Assembly (NCBI GenBank): GCA_032622095.1
Contig: CP136063.1
Location: forward strand, 11,885,814-11,949,813
Source of the DNA: Siphonodentalium dalli
Taxonomy: Eukaryota; Mollusca; Scaphopoda; Gadilida; Siphonodentaliidae
Direction of reading: 5' to 3'
DNA length: 64,000 bases
This document shows positions 22,561 through 35,133 of this stretch, one piece after another. A model generated the notes under the pieces. The model did no database searches. It was not told the origin of the DNA and worked only from the letters and a program-made list of their open reading frames with translations. The translations under genes were made by a program, and so were the position numbers. Positions within the stretch are counted from its first letter, which is position 1. Each line of letters opens with the position of its first letter.

Positions 22561-23504
22561 ATTGAGGAATAATGCAAATATATCGTTCCATTCTATTCCT
22601 GTGCTGTTTAGAGCATGTCCACTCCAGAATCAACGCATGAAAATGACCAAAAAACACGTCGCACCTTCGTTGTCTGTCAAAAACATCCGCGTTGGCCCGA
22701 AACATCTTCTGATTGATTATACGGTGTGATATAATTGAACGTAATGTTATCCTGGCGGAGTAATGATATTTGATGCCCAAAATAACAGCGGTGCGTGTAA
22801 ATGAATCTGTCACTTGCGCACGGAACAGTATGACAATGAAAAGTCAAATACTCTCCCTCTGAGGGATAACGATATGTATCTAGCCGTAACATTTAACATA
22901 TCTACTGATGGACGTATACTAAATGTATATGCTTGTATATATCATGAACGTGATATTAGCAAGCATGCATGGTATACGAAGAAACAACTACCAAGATATA
23001 TACTCAGTCTTGGACAATTGTGTGAATTACATTGATATACTGATAAACTGAAATGATATGTGGATATCACCCCTGGTATAGTGGTCCTACCAATGTGCTA
23101 TGATGCTGTTGGGTTCTGCTGAATTGCTATGATGCTGTTAGGTAAAAACTGATGCTGCTAAAAATAGTACCGTCATATTTTTTAATTTGTCTTGTTCGCG
23201 GTATTTGGTGTTAGTTGTTGAAAAATCTACTTTAATCAAGATGATTATTCACGTCGTTTTAGAAACAACAGCGCAGGCATTATTATATTTTACAACATAT
23301 ATGTTCTTGAATGTTTCATATACAAACCGTTTTTCTCAAGTCGCTCGGTTTGCCAAACACCGCAAAAATGACAACTTTAGCAAAAATAACTGTTTCGTAA
23401 CGGTATCAGTTTGCCTTACCCGCATTATAGCATTTGAACAGGACCACCATCATCATAATATATTAGCAGCCCACTCGGCCAGGGGTGGATATGTCATGTG
23501 GAGA

Positions 23505-23630
23505 ACATACCGGTTTGGGTTGTCGTGGCTTCCGACACAGTAGCAGAGGATGTCGAATCCGCAGCCGAGTTGCTCGACACTACAGTAGAGGTTCTGGGCT
23601 CTGTAATGACGGTTGTATATAACTCTGTAT
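23505..23630 (+). pseudogene. Exon-like segment, copy 1 (GAIN-like helix?)
   Basis: Reads NIPVWVVVASDTVAEDVESA, then AELLDTTVEVLGSVMTVV. Copy 2 (25470-25595) reads NIPDSVVVANDIVADNVETA, then AEVIDTAVEVLGTVMDVV. The copies differ by conservative changes and one 3-base indel, which suggests past coding selection. The helical pattern recalls a GAIN helix, but it lies on the strand opposite to the GPCR exons, the acceptor (catgtggag) lacks a pyrimidine tract, and identity continues past the putative donor. An adhesion-receptor origin is speculative. Confidence 0.3.
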
Positions 23631-25469
23631 ACGTAATTACATATTATGTTGTATGGCATTATATTTCAAGATAACAAATAGCTATTATGTGAATAAACTG
23701 CAGGTAATACTGAAGATTAGTTTTCTATTAACGCATAATGAAGTTGCCTGTTTCAATAACAATTCGCAATGTGATATCTGATGCCCAAAGGCAGTGGTGC
23801 GAGTAAGTGAATATGTCACTTGCGTATGGCACATTTTGACAATGGGAAGTCAAAATATGTATCTAACTGTAACGTGTTATATATCTACTGATGAGCGTAT
23901 ACTAAATTTATTTGCATGTATACATCATGAACGTGATATTAGCAAATATGTATGTTATACGAAGTAACAACTACCAACACATACTCTCAGTCTTGGAAAT
24001 TATGTGAATTACGTTTACCGTCATATTATATAGGCTATCAGATTGCATGCTAATAATATATAAGTGTACGATATTTTGTTTATAAATCATATTAAATTGA
24101 ATGCATGGAATGCCTTCATGACCACTTCGGCGCCGGTGAGACATCAGCATGGGGTGCTATTCACCGGCTGGGTTTATAATATATAGACCAGGTAGTTTTA
24201 CGAGGCGACGCTCAATGCGAAGCTATCGGTGGACATATCGATGGGAAGACATCGCCGCGCCATATAGGATTATCCAATCAAGGTGATTGGCGTCAATCAT
24301 AGATTGACCACCGGTCACATAAACATGCTGCGTGTAACAGTACACGTTTGTACACATTTCAACAATGAGCAACCGAGGAAAAGGACGTGGGGCAAAATAT
24401 ACCACCGACGACATGAGGGGGTCTACAAAAAAAATCCGTATATAGGGTCGGGGTGGGTGGGTGGTCCAGAGGCCGAAACAATCGTGCTTGTAATTTTTTT
24501 TCCAAAATGGGTTTTTTTTCAAACAATTTACAAGTACTGACCATGTAATGTTGTTTGTAAGCATGTTAGTATCGTATTTGTTGGCATATGGCTATATAGA
24601 CAGCTATAGTGACTATTTAGCTTCAGATTTAGCAACATTCTGGATTTCACAGGATCCCGTCCCACTTCTCAGTGGAAAACCGTAATTTAGTAAAAACAAA
24701 TCATGTATAACCCAGTTGTATTACCCGAATAAAAGTAATAAAATAAAAAAAACTGTATCACAAATACTACATGGTGAATACTTAATGATGACTAGATATC
24801 ATTGACCCGATTGTTGCATAACATGAAATTGAAAAGGGTATCTCATAAATTTCTAATGTCTGAAATACTGTCTTGTTCTGGCATGCAATCAAATTCGTTC
24901 CTTCTGGTTATTTCTCATCTTTTTAATGATTGCAAGTAATGTTAATTTGCAGCATTTATCCAAATAAAACTGAATTGGTTATGATGAATGGCCGTTACTG
25001 TTTATTGTTCAGACAATCCCAACTGAAGGTGACGCTATTCTCCTTGAATTTACGAACTTCATCTTGAAGCTTATATAATTAAATACTGCTCAACAAGACT
25101 AAACTACAATACTAATTGTATACTGTTATCGCTTACAAATAGATGAACTGAAATAATGTGATGCATTCAGATGCTTTGAGAAATGACATTCCTTAATGTC
25201 TTCAAAGTTCAAACTAAAATCAAGAATAAAATCTGACTGAGACTATACTGCAGACTCTAGTGCACAAATATACATACAAATGGTTGAGTTATAATAATGC
25301 AAAATGTGTTTACGGGTGGAACCAAGTTGGTAGCTCTGGTATGCATCGACAGGCAAAACCTGTGATATGCAGTAATATATGCATACATCATTCCCGTATC
25401 ATTCAGGTCTATCACCATACCAAACCACTTTACTGATAAAACTGAAATGATATGTGGATATGTTATGTG

Positions 25470-25595
25470 GAGAACATACCGGACTCGGTTGTCGTGGCTA
25501 ACGACATTGTAGCAGATAATGTCGAAACAGCAGCGGAGGTGATCGACACTGCAGTAGAGGTTCTGGGCACTGTAATGGATGTTGTCAACTCAGTA
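25470..25595 (+). pseudogene. Exon-like segment, copy 2
   Basis: Paralogue of 23505-23630 (see there). It is followed by gtaattaca in both copies, a possible but weak donor. Confidence 0.3.
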
Positions 25596-25660
25596 CATGT
25601 AATTACATATTATGTTGTATGGCATTATATTTCAAGACGACAAATACCTATTTTGTGATT

Positions 25661-26419
25661 AGAACATTTCCGTGACGTCATCCATTGTTTGTTACATGTG
25701 TCAATCCTGACTAATAGACACACTGGGCTTATTTTCTTAATGTGTAATTGACTCACGCGTTGGATATCTGGGTGTGACAATTGGATATGACGGATATCCA
25801 AAAGTTGAATATTACAAATATTCAATTGTTCAGACAATAAGTCAGACACTTGGCTCGATTCAAGTCGCCGCAAATAATATGGTGGGGCTGAGAGTGGGTC
25901 TTACCCACACACGCACAGCATTATCAATTTAGAAAATACACTATAACGCCGATGTAGATTATCCATTGAGGTCGTGTTTAAAATAATATATGCCTTTATA
26001 TGTATTGTATTCACACAACACTCATTGATTCACCAACTATATACAACTATATACAACTATATACAACTATATACACTCCCGAGTATTCAATCAAAATATG
26101 ATCCACTTATAAGGGTTACTGATATGCGCTCTGACACAAACGCTTAGAACAAACACGTACAGGGACGTATTGACATAAAATGCGGGGAGGCGACACATCA
26201 TGCCAAATATTTAAATGTTGATTCTCGAAATATATTTGTAATGCCGAGTACGCCACGCTAGAACTTAAGTGGACTAGTTACGTTGATTACATCGAATATA
26301 CCGTTTTCACAATCGACCGCGAATTATCTCCCCATTGTGTGACCGACTGAAGGTTAGAGCGAGAGCGAGGCCAATTGTGTCATCATTATTTCGTTTTTGT
26401 TTACGCTGAACTCAGCTCT
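25661..26419. other. No gene seen
   Basis: AT-rich. A short array of four tatacaact units lies at about 26038-26073. Confidence 0.4.
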
Positions 26420-26997
26420 GAACTGAGTAATTTGCGTTGCGACTTGGTTCTTATGAAATAAAGCTTCCATTAGCTTATATCTGTATTATTATGTATATGT
26501 AATTCATAATCCAAGTATAAAACCATTTTAATGATATTTTATGGACGAAAGTCTAATTAAATCGCCTAGAACACAGCGCGAACGTGACGGATACCAAGCT
26601 GTGGCTTTGTGTTTGGACATTTTGCGTTGTGGCTTGGTTCATATAAAATAAAGCTCCCATCAGCTTATATATATATATTATTATGTTTATCTAATGTTTA
26701 TATTACCAAATAAAACTATTTAAATGAGATTTTATTGACGGAAGTCTAATTAAACCGCATAGAAGACAGCGAGACGGACACCAAGCTTGGTGTTTGGGTA
26801 TTTTGCGTTGTGGCTTGGTTCATATAAAATAATGCTCCATCAGCTATTATCTATATCATGATGTATATGATTTGTTTAATTTTTTACTTTGAATTTGTTT
26901 ATTAGCTCATAATAATAATAATTATATGTAGCTATATATAGTTGATTAGATGAGAAACAAACACAAGTGACAGTGAAGAATGATAATACCGTATATA

Positions 26998-27130
26998 TGT
27001 TACAGTCAATATGTCAAATCAGTCATTTGGCCAAATGCCTAAAATTTCCAGTCATTTGGCGAAATGCCTGTGACCACCAGTCATTTGGCCAAATGCCTAA
27101 AAATTTCAGTCATTTTGGCCAGATGACTGA
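26998..27130. repeat. Array of agtcatttggccaaatgcct palindromic units
   Basis: Four units of about 32 bp, each with the palindrome atttggccaaat. The mirrored array is at 28812-28936. Confidence 0.85.
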
Positions 27131-27601
27131 AATTCACTGCCCTGAATTTGACAGTTTGCCTAAATGGGAATTTTATATGTAGTCAATGTGTCCAATTGGA
27201 GAAATGATTGAATTGTAGTTTAGTCAATATATCAAATTGGCCATATGACTAAATATTACTGACCTGAATTTGACTGTTTGCATTATTGGGGAATTAATTT
27301 TTAGTCAATATATCAAATTATGTATAAACATTACTTTTATTTTGTTTTGTTGATGAAGGAAGTGTCACTATGAAGAGATCACACAAATTGACTACTTATA
27401 AGCCCATTACCTAATATTGAGCTGTCAAAAAAACCTCAGCTAAGCCCATATGTTAAAATTGGTGTCAGGTTAGTATACCAGGTACATGTAGATCATAGCG
27501 GAAGTTGATGATGCAACACATTGCGGAAAACATCACTGAAGGCAGTCAATTTCTTTGATTATCATTAAATACAGTTCAGTCATTGTTGCATTGTTAACTT
27601 A

Positions 27602-28098
27602 TTAAAGGTGGATTATCTCTTTGTAAACATGTATTATATAGTTACCGGGGTATAAAATATTAGATTCGAATCGAAGACTCCTGTCCGGAAATGCTTCTAT
27701 CTGGTCTAAAAAGGTGTGTTTGTTCAGCTTACGAACAATAGTGGTTACTGTTAACAGAGACCAGAAATTATATTGTGCAATTTTGTCGCAAATAAACGTT
27801 AATTATACTCATTATCGCTTATATTTGGGGAACAAAACAATACAAGCAACTAATCTGTGACATTTGACAGTCGTTGCGTAGCCGTAGGAACAGCCCAGTG
27901 CTCTATATCGCAATACGGTCTCATCCTAATGGTCGGTTCTAAAAATAGTAACATAAACGGGCCCGATTTAATATTCGAAATAAAATCAATATTAATTGAT
28001 AGAAGCTTTTCCGGACATAGGTCTTCAGTTCATATCTATTATTTTATACCCACGCAACTATTTAAAATTTGTTATTTAAAGAGATAATCCATCTTTAA
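27602..28098 (+). mobile_element. MITE family A, copy 3 (best-preserved ends)
   Basis: 497 bp. The ends ttaaaggtggattatctcttt and aaagagataatccatctttaa are terminal inverted repeats of 21 bp with one mismatch, starting and ending in TTAA. Subterminal inverted blocks: ctcctgtccggaaatgcttc on the left and tagaagcttttccggacata on the right. No ORF. It lies in the loop between blocks B and B' of the second long inverted structure. Confidence 0.9.
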
Positions 28099-28189
28099 CC
28101 GCTTGGGTTTGTCAAAATACTTAAGATAACACTGGTTAGTTGTAGGTGAGTTATAACAGCATGCTATTACAACACATCAGAACCAACAG

Positions 28190-28265
28190 GACGTGCAAAC
28201 TGCAGTCGGCCCATCCTACCCGGCATGCGGTCGGAAACTACTCAGCAACAACTTCCAGTATCAGT
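28190..28265 (-). repeat. Dispersed repeat, shared with 33330-33410
   Basis: The reverse complement reads agtttccgaccgcatgccgg then gtaggatgg, matching gtggtttccgaccgcaggcc and ggtaggatggtcgg at 33355. The following bases in both places contain related words (atattcgatga). Possibly remains of a transposon; no protein recognised. Confidence 0.55.
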
Positions 28266-29490
28266 TGTCAGTATGGAGCTTTCAGTAGAAGATACGCTCA
28301 ACAATGAGTTATATAAGAAATATAAATAAGTGGACAATCATCATCTAAGTCGCACCGTGCGTATTATCTGCTGTCTAATTGTGAGATTCTTCAATGTTGT
28401 GATGTTGAAAAGTTGATAAGACGTCGCTAAACCAACGATGACCCAATAGAGTTTTTCGTGACCATCGAAGAGATATTCGATGTTATCAGACGTGTCCACA
28501 TTTGATTTTGTTATGTCCCCAGCGGCTTCTGAGTGAATCGGACATCAACGGTGGTAGCAGTGTGTCCCTTGCAATGGACCACGAGATGTAAGAGTATGCG
28601 AAGTGCTTGTTTCAAGAATAATTTTTTATGTAATAGTAGATGTCACAACAATGTCAATTATTCTAATGATAAGATTAGGTGTCACATGAGCATGATGTAT
28701 TATGAATTTTGTGTTGCATGTTTTGATTATTCATTTTTGTTATAATAAACATAAATAAATATGAAATATCGTTAGTTATCGTCAGTTATTTAAAAAAAAA
28801 CATAAATATTCTTCAGTCATCTGGCCAAATGACTGAAATGTTTAGGCATTTGGCCAAATGACTGGCAGTCACAGGCATTTCACCAAATTTTAAGCATTTG
28901 GCCTAATGACTGATTTGACATATTGACTGTAACAATTAGATGGGTGAAAGATTTTTTATAAAAGGTTACAAAGGACAAGTATTAGTAATCTACTAATAGA
29001 GTATTGTGTACACCAATAATTATTATTATGTGAATTATATAAGGTATGGTCTGAAGAAGATATCAAATATTTGTCACATATAAAGTACATGACTAAATCG
29101 ACTTAAATAATTAAATAGCAAAAATCAGGTGCACAGAAATGCATTAATGATTGAATATTTTTGCACTGGATTTCAGTCAAATAGTTATTGAAAGGAAATG
29201 GCTAAATTAAATTCGATAATGAATATATGTGCATATGTGCTGTTTATATCTCCAAATAATGCTATTTTAATGATATTAAATATCATTAAACATTTTATGG
29301 ACGAACGTCTCATTAAAACGATATCATTCATTCACAAGTCTTAATTAGTAAACGGTAAGCTGATTAGAGGTTTCACTCTTAAATCTTAATTACTAAGCGG
29401 TAAATGATTAGATGTTTCTTCTTACTGTTATTGCGGCAATTTTAAGTGTGAATTGTTGTTGATGACTGTCACCTATTGTAGTTCAGTGTT

Positions 29491-29751
29491 TTGGCAGTTA
29501 GTTGTAACTTGCAATCAGACATTTTGGCACTGTATGGAAAGGTTGGTTATTTGACAAAAACTTTACTACAAAAACTCAAACTAAAGGTTTTCATACCACG
29601 ACAAAAATGTAAAGACATAATACCACCACTTTGGTCGAACAACAATTGGGAAAGTACGAATAATGTAATCAAATTGGAGAATAACTGGAAAGTGTTGAAG
29701 TTGCCCGATCTAACAGACAGACTGAATGACATAGCAAATGACCAAATGTAA
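29491..29751 (+). other. Open frame of 86 codons, unrecognised
   Basis: Starts MAVSCNLQSDILALYGKVGY and is rich in K, L and N. It lies inside the extra right-hand segment of the second inverted structure. No motif, no splice signals and no paralogue seen; it may be chance in AT-rich DNA or a decayed element ORF. Confidence 0.15.
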
Positions 29752-30950
29752 GATGTAAGAAGTTCCCTCTATATGGTGCAGGTAACTACCGACTGACTGG
29801 CAACGCAAGGAATTTATTTGTAAAACACGGGACATGGATTAATTTGACATATGAAAAACGCAGTAGACGATTGAGGAGACTTTTGAACTTCGTCGTTGAC
29901 AAAATCGATGGCCGATTAACAATCGCAAAACTGCGATCATAGGCAAGAAACCAGGTAAAAAATAGGGTGAAATTATCTCAAACAAACGCCAGAAAGTGAC
30001 GTTGCAGTTCAACAATTTAAATGTTATCTTATTTCCAATTATCAATTTTTTCGCAATTTTTAATCTGACATCAATTTTTTCGCAAATTTTAATCATCAAT
30101 TTTTCTACAATTTCAATGAAATTCAATCATCAATTTTTTCCATTTCAACAATTGATTTAAACAATAATTTTATTTGAACTAAACAGAACAGAATTAGAAA
30201 CAATAAGCCTACATACATGACACATAATTATAAAACGTTCAAAAGAGGATTGGGCAACAAGCTTATAGGGGCTTTTGTTAAGTCCTATTTCAACAATTGA
30301 CTCAAGTGGTAAAGTAATATTACAACCACTATAAACTATACATAAATATGTATAAACATATAAGCCTGCATAAAAATTAAAGTCGCAAAGCGCAACGACA
30401 CACACTGCCCTTGAACGCAAATTGTCCAAACAGTGAAACACCAAGCTGCGCGCAGCTTGGTGTCCATCGCGCTATGTTATATAGGCAGTTTAATGAGACT
30501 TTCGTCCATCAAATATCATTAAAATAATTTTATGTATAGGTAATGTATAAACATTACATATACATAACAATATATAGATATAAGCAGATGGAAGCATTAT
30601 TTTATATGAACCAAGACACAACGCAAAATGTCCAAACGTCGGGCTGTGTTCTAGGCAGTTTAATTAGACTTTCTTCCATTAAATATAATTAATTTGTTTT
30701 ATTTGGTACTATAAACATTACATATACATAATAATACAGATAAAAGCTGACGCGAGCTTTATTTTATATGAACCAAGCCATACCAAGCTGCCGCAGCTTG
30801 GTGTCCATCGAGCTGGGTTCTTGGCGATTTAATTAGACTTTCGTCCATCAAATATCATTAATTTAGATTTATTTGGTCATATATAAACATCGCATATACA
30901 TAATAATAATAATATGCACGTAATATAACCTTCGGCTGGGAAGATTTCAG

Positions 30951-32417
30951 ATTCCACAATTCATCCAAATTATAACCGCAGTGGATGTCAACATTGTTTC
31001 TTTTGTCTCATGATTTTAGCATGGAATTATCGGAATATGTATAAGCAGAGAGCCTCTCTTTCGCTCTGCTAGGCAGGGGGACATAATTGGTTAACTCGAT
31101 TGTGAAACTGGCCTATTGCATAGAATATTAACAATTTGCAAGTCAAAATGCGGAAAATGTAGATCGTTTTACATAGGCAACGACTACTATATATTTACAG
31201 TAAATAAAGGTCAGCCACCTGCATCACCGGACATCGTTCGATAACTTACGTTGGTCAATAAATCCAACTTCGAATTGTGGAATAAATAAATCCGATAAGC
31301 AGAAATACAAAAAAGGCTCATCGGAAGGATTTATATTATTTTTATTCCAATATTAACAGAAAACATCAGTTGGACCATCGGCCGGATCGTCATTTACCTC
31401 CCGGGCGCTTGTGATGTTTATTTCGAGTATAAAACGGACGCCATGCTTATGACATATAACTATGACATATCCATTGAGATAAATTTGTGTTTGCATACAA
31501 AAAATAACATGATACAGTGATACGAATAATACATTTATATATCTATATATCAATACAACCGTACAATATAATTTTACTTCAACTAACTTCTTGATTTATT
31601 TTACTTCATGTTATTAGAGGCAACGCATGAGAATAGTCCACTAAGTCAACTGTTAAAAGAGCATACCACGTTTACGAATTTATTGTGAAAACAAATGAGC
31701 ACACCCCCCCCCCCCCCCAACACACCCACCCAACACCTTCTTCATATTTCTAAATTATATTTCTGATTGATATTATCATGTTAACACATGTGTCAATATA
31801 GTTTGTAAACGCATTGCTATATGATTTGTATCTTCGTCGGACAAAAATAGCACTGTCAAGTGTACACATGCAGCATCCGTTTTGACAATAAGACAAACAT
31901 TACTTATATAGAATTGCAAGTCCAACTTTAAGCCCCCCTGTCGAATGCGGGGTGTGGTCGTGTCACGTTTTCAGCCGATGTCATATTCATGTTCACGTTC
32001 GTGTGTGTTTGACCGCTTATTCCGAAAGTTTTGGAGAACAATTAGCAAACGAGTGCAACGTACGCCGGGTAGTATTTTGTGACGGGTGTATACTGTTACT
32101 GAGTTATACTCATGCTATGTTGCAGGCAAAATTCACTCTTCTCATTCGTGCTGATATGTAAATAAGTATCTGATTGGAGACATTCAATGGGCACATGCTC
32201 ACGACAGCAATGTATTAATTAATTAGATTAAAGCGTGGGGTAAGCTAATCGCCGACATTGACAATACCATGCTTGGGGCTCGCGAAAGGGGTAATATAAT
32301 ATATAAATTAAATTTTTCAAAGTTTATAAATTACCCAATCAATTAACATAATTTTCTTCTTTCTGGTATCTGGTTACTGACATCTTGAACCACCAGACGG
32401 TCATAAATGTTCTAAGT
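30951..32417. other. No gene seen; C-homopolymer at 31696-31712
   Basis: Repeat-poor AT-rich DNA. On the minus strand 31380-31441 could read HGVRFILEINITSARE followed by a donor-like GTAAAT, but the acceptor (gtcatag) is weak and no partner was found. Confidence 0.35.
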
Positions 32418-32522
32418 AAGATAGACACCTCGTTGTTATTGAATATGCGGGCGAAACAACCTACGGCCCTCAACGGTGTTCTTTATCCCGCATATCCAAT
32501 ACCAACTAGGTGTCTATCTATA
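32418..32522. mobile_element. Hairpin MITE, about 105 bp
   Basis: taagatagacacct and ttattgaatatgcggg on the left are matched by cccgcatatccaata and aggtgtctatcta on the right. The loop of about 40 bp contains acaacctacggccctcaacg. Confidence 0.8.
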
Positions 32523-32595
32523 ACATAAACTACAGGTAAAATAGCACATAACGCTGCAGCAGAAATGTGATAAGAATCTCCAGAACAAATTGATA

Positions 32596-32970
32596 TTAAG
32601 GATGGATTATCTCTTTATATCTCTTGAAATAGTTGCGTATACAATAATAAATATGAATTGTAGACCCCTGTCCGGAAAAGCTTCTATCAATTAATATTGA
32701 TTTTATTTCGAATATTTTATTATGAAATCAGATCATTGAATGGGACACTTTCTTGTTCTATTTTAGAACAAACCATTCAAGGGATACAATTTATTTGTGA
32801 CAAAATTACACAATAACATTTATTGTCCCTGTTAACAGTAACCACCAGTGTTCGTTAGCTAAACAACCACAGGCTTTTAGACAAGAACTTATTCGAAATA
32901 TACGTAATATTAATCGATAGAAGCATTTCCGGAAAGGGGTCTTCGACTCATATCTAATAGGTTATAGCTC
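32596..32970 (-). mobile_element. MITE family A, copy 4 (reverse orientation, end lost)
   Basis: ttaaggatggattatctctt starts the copy; the inside is reversed relative to the other copies (ctattttagaacaaaccatt, cctgttaacagtaaccacca). The far terminal repeat is missing after atctaatagg. Confidence 0.85.
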
Positions 32971-33508
32971 GGCCTAAATAGCAATCGATATTATTTGAAA
33001 CACATGTTGGCATCACAAACCACCCACATACAAAATAACACACCCAAAGTAAGCAGAATTACATCTGATAAAACGCTGTTTATGATTATACTCATATACA
33101 TATAAATTTGGATAAAGATGTATAATCCGATTACACGCCACTAAATTACTATTTGTTTGGCTTTGGGGGCAACCAACTTTTGTTTCCAGTCGAGAAACAC
33201 ATTCACCAAAGCTGAGAGTTATTAAATGTCAAGTTTTGAAATATGTATGTTTCACCAGAGCGAATATTTGGCGGCCTGGCAACAATCAGCTGACTTCTTA
33301 TAGAAAAATAATACAGGCATGCTCACACACAATTATGAGAGGTCGTTGTTGTTGTGTGGTTTCCGACCGCAGGCCGGGTAGGATGGTCGGAACGCATTGT
33401 GCAATTCCCTTCACCCTTTCTTGATATATTCGATGAAGATCGATTTTTGAGGCTGTTGATGCTGTTCAGATGCGGAGGCTGACCGGAGGCAAAGTGAGGT
33501 TGAGATGT

Positions 33509-34177
33509 TTAGCTTTTGCTGGTTGCTTTTAGCTTTTTCCTTTTTTTGTTTTTACTTTTCGGTGGATCTAATTCGTCTAAGACTACCTTTGCTTTCATTC
33601 TAGTCTCTTCTGCTTTCTTAATTGATTCGTCTACTCTGGCGAGATATTTAACTGATTCTTTTATGTAGTTTTATCTCCATAGGCGGGTGGCATCTGTTTC
33701 TTGTTCGGTTACCGGTGATATAGGATTGGCAGGCTCCGGCTCGATGTATTCCGGAGTCTTTGGGATGAAGTCGGAGGTGTCCGCGTCTGGCCGTGGAGGC
33801 GATGGTGGTGGTGATTCCATCTCCTGGACAGACTGGGCCGGGATTTCGACTGCATGGGAGGAGCTGGCTGATGTAATGTCCGTCGCCTTCTTCTCTTTCC
33901 ATGCGGCTAGTCTCTCGGCATCTCTTTGTTTTCTTGATGGTGATTTCTTCTTCTTCTTCTTTATCTTTTGTCGAAGTTTCCGAATTGACCTGGTATTATC
34001 CGGTCCACTCCCGGTAGGGAGCCCTAAAAAGGGCTGTGCCGGACCGGACTGGAAATCCAGAATCAACTGGTATCCGCCTTTGTGAGCGTGGATTGACCAG
34101 CTCAGACAAGGCGTGACATGCATGGAGTCCAGTATGGTAGTAACACTAATTGGAATAAGCGGTGGCGTAGTCATCAT
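33509..34177 (-). pseudogene. Lysine-rich ORF of unknown function with one in-frame stop
   Basis: From ATG at 34175-34177 the frame is open for about 220 codons to TAA at 33509-33511, broken only by TAA at 33671-33673 after RLWR. The first part has GGYQLILDFQSG, a basic run KKKKKKSPSRKQRDAERLAA, then a proline/acidic segment (SPPPSPPRPDADTSDF). After the stop it resumes NYIKESVKYLARVDESIKKA, an amphipathic helix, and ends in basic KSKNKKRKKLK. A TATATATA sits at about 34281-34288 on the minus strand, about 100 bp before the ATG. The open frame also extends upstream to 34267 without an ATG. I do not recognise the family. Composition (basic, low-complexity, compact) suggests a nucleic-acid-binding protein of a mobile element. 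Confidence 0.5.
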
Positions 34178-34554
34178 GAGAGGTGGCGATCCAAGCTCTC
34201 TGGAGGTCCGAATTTTCTGTGAGTGTGTGTGGAAATCAAAAAATGAGTGTTGTGTATGAGAGGTCACTCAAGGGCACTGCTATATATACGATCAGCGCAT
34301 CGGTGGCGATAGCAAAATAATTGAGAATAGAAAGAAGATGAAAAGTATCGCCATCAACATACTACGGTATGTTGTGATAGTTGACGTGCGGATACGTTGT
34401 ACTTATTTATGAATCGAATCATGTTTTATCCATGCAAATATACATGTTATATGGCACCACGTGTGTTACACATGGAAATGCTGTGCCTTTACATTTGTGA
34501 CAAGTCGCGTTGTGGAATTCCAATTTGAACAAGAGGTGTGCACTCGAGTGCTAG

Positions 34555-35133
34555 CATACCCCCACCATGGCAAATTAAACCCGCATTATCCGTAAACTCA
34601 ACCAAAAAGATTTTTAACCTTAAAGAAAAATTCGGACTAATAATATCGATATGTTGTCACAAGAAGCTTGTACAGAAAAAAATATTCAAATCGGTTCATA
34701 TTTGTTAAAGTTATTAAATCAGACAGAATTTTCTAAGTCAAAATAAGTCGAACATGAGGTGTGATATTACGAAAAACAGTCTGAACCAATCCCTAGCCGC
34801 ATCATTGTGAGAAGCGTGTATACCACAAATTATTGAAATCTGTTCATATTTGTTGAAGTTATTAAGTCGGACATAATTTTATAATTCAAAATAAGTCGAA
34901 AAAGAGGCGTAACTTGAATTGAAAAAAAAGTCGGACCGAACCGCAATTAGCATCATGCGGAGAGACCATCCTAAGGAGATTGCATATAAACAATTATTGA
35001 AATCGGTTCATAGTTGTTCGAGTTATGAGGTCGGACGGACGAACGGACAAACGGACGGAGGAAGCGTGACGGACGGACGGACAGACGCAGTCAATCCAGT
35101 ATACCCCCCATTTTCTTCGAAAGTGGGGGTATA
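34555..35133. mobile_element. Repeat element with catacccccac / gtgggggtata ends
   Basis: The ends are an 11-bp inverted repeat. Inside are three diverged units of about 160 bp (tattgaaatcggttcatatt, gttaaagttat, taagtcggac, tcaaaataagtcgaa), then a ggac run (cggacggacggacagacgca). The right end adds a hairpin, ataccccccattttcttcga followed by aagtgggggtat. Elements of this build are common in mollusc genomes (recalled, not checked). The 71-codon frame inside is not a gene. Confidence 0.7.

Larger units (their letters stand above)
22755..25660 (+). repeat. Diverged segmental tandem duplication with exon-like segment
   Basis: Unit 1 (22755-23690) and unit 2 (23765-25660) share two blocks in the same order. 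Block one is tgatgcccaaa, cgtatactaaat, atcatgaacgtgatattagc and actcagtcttgg at 22770-23035 and 23780-24010. Block two is gtggagaacataccgg through ttatgttgtatggcattata at 23495-23675 and 25465-25640. In unit 2 the blocks are separated by about 1.4 kb of other sequence, including a G-rich stretch (gggtgggtgggtgg) at 24450. Confidence 0.8.
26420..30950. mobile_element. Second long-inverted-repeat structure, about 4.5 kb
   Basis: Left block A (26420-26880) is two to three tandem units of about 190 bp: ttggttcatataaaataaag, gctcccatcagc, ttatggacgaaagtctaatt and accaagct. The reverse complement of the same tandem lies at 30430-30950. Left block B (26998-27130) is gttacagtcaatatgtcaaa plus repeats of agtcatttggccaaatgcct; its complement is 28812-28936. 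So A-B ... B'-A' are nested in mirror order. The right side has about 1.5 kb extra between B' and A', including a direct A-type piece at 29245-29320. No transposase was recognised inside. Confidence 0.75.

Noticed and set aside
31380-31441. Minus-strand HGVRFILEINITSARE as an exon
   Set aside because: The donor is acceptable but the acceptor is poor, the peptide is short and no neighbouring exon fits.
33687-34085. 132-codon plus-strand frame
   Set aside because: Antisense shadow of the lysine-rich minus-strand ORF (Lys codons read as Phe/Ser runs).
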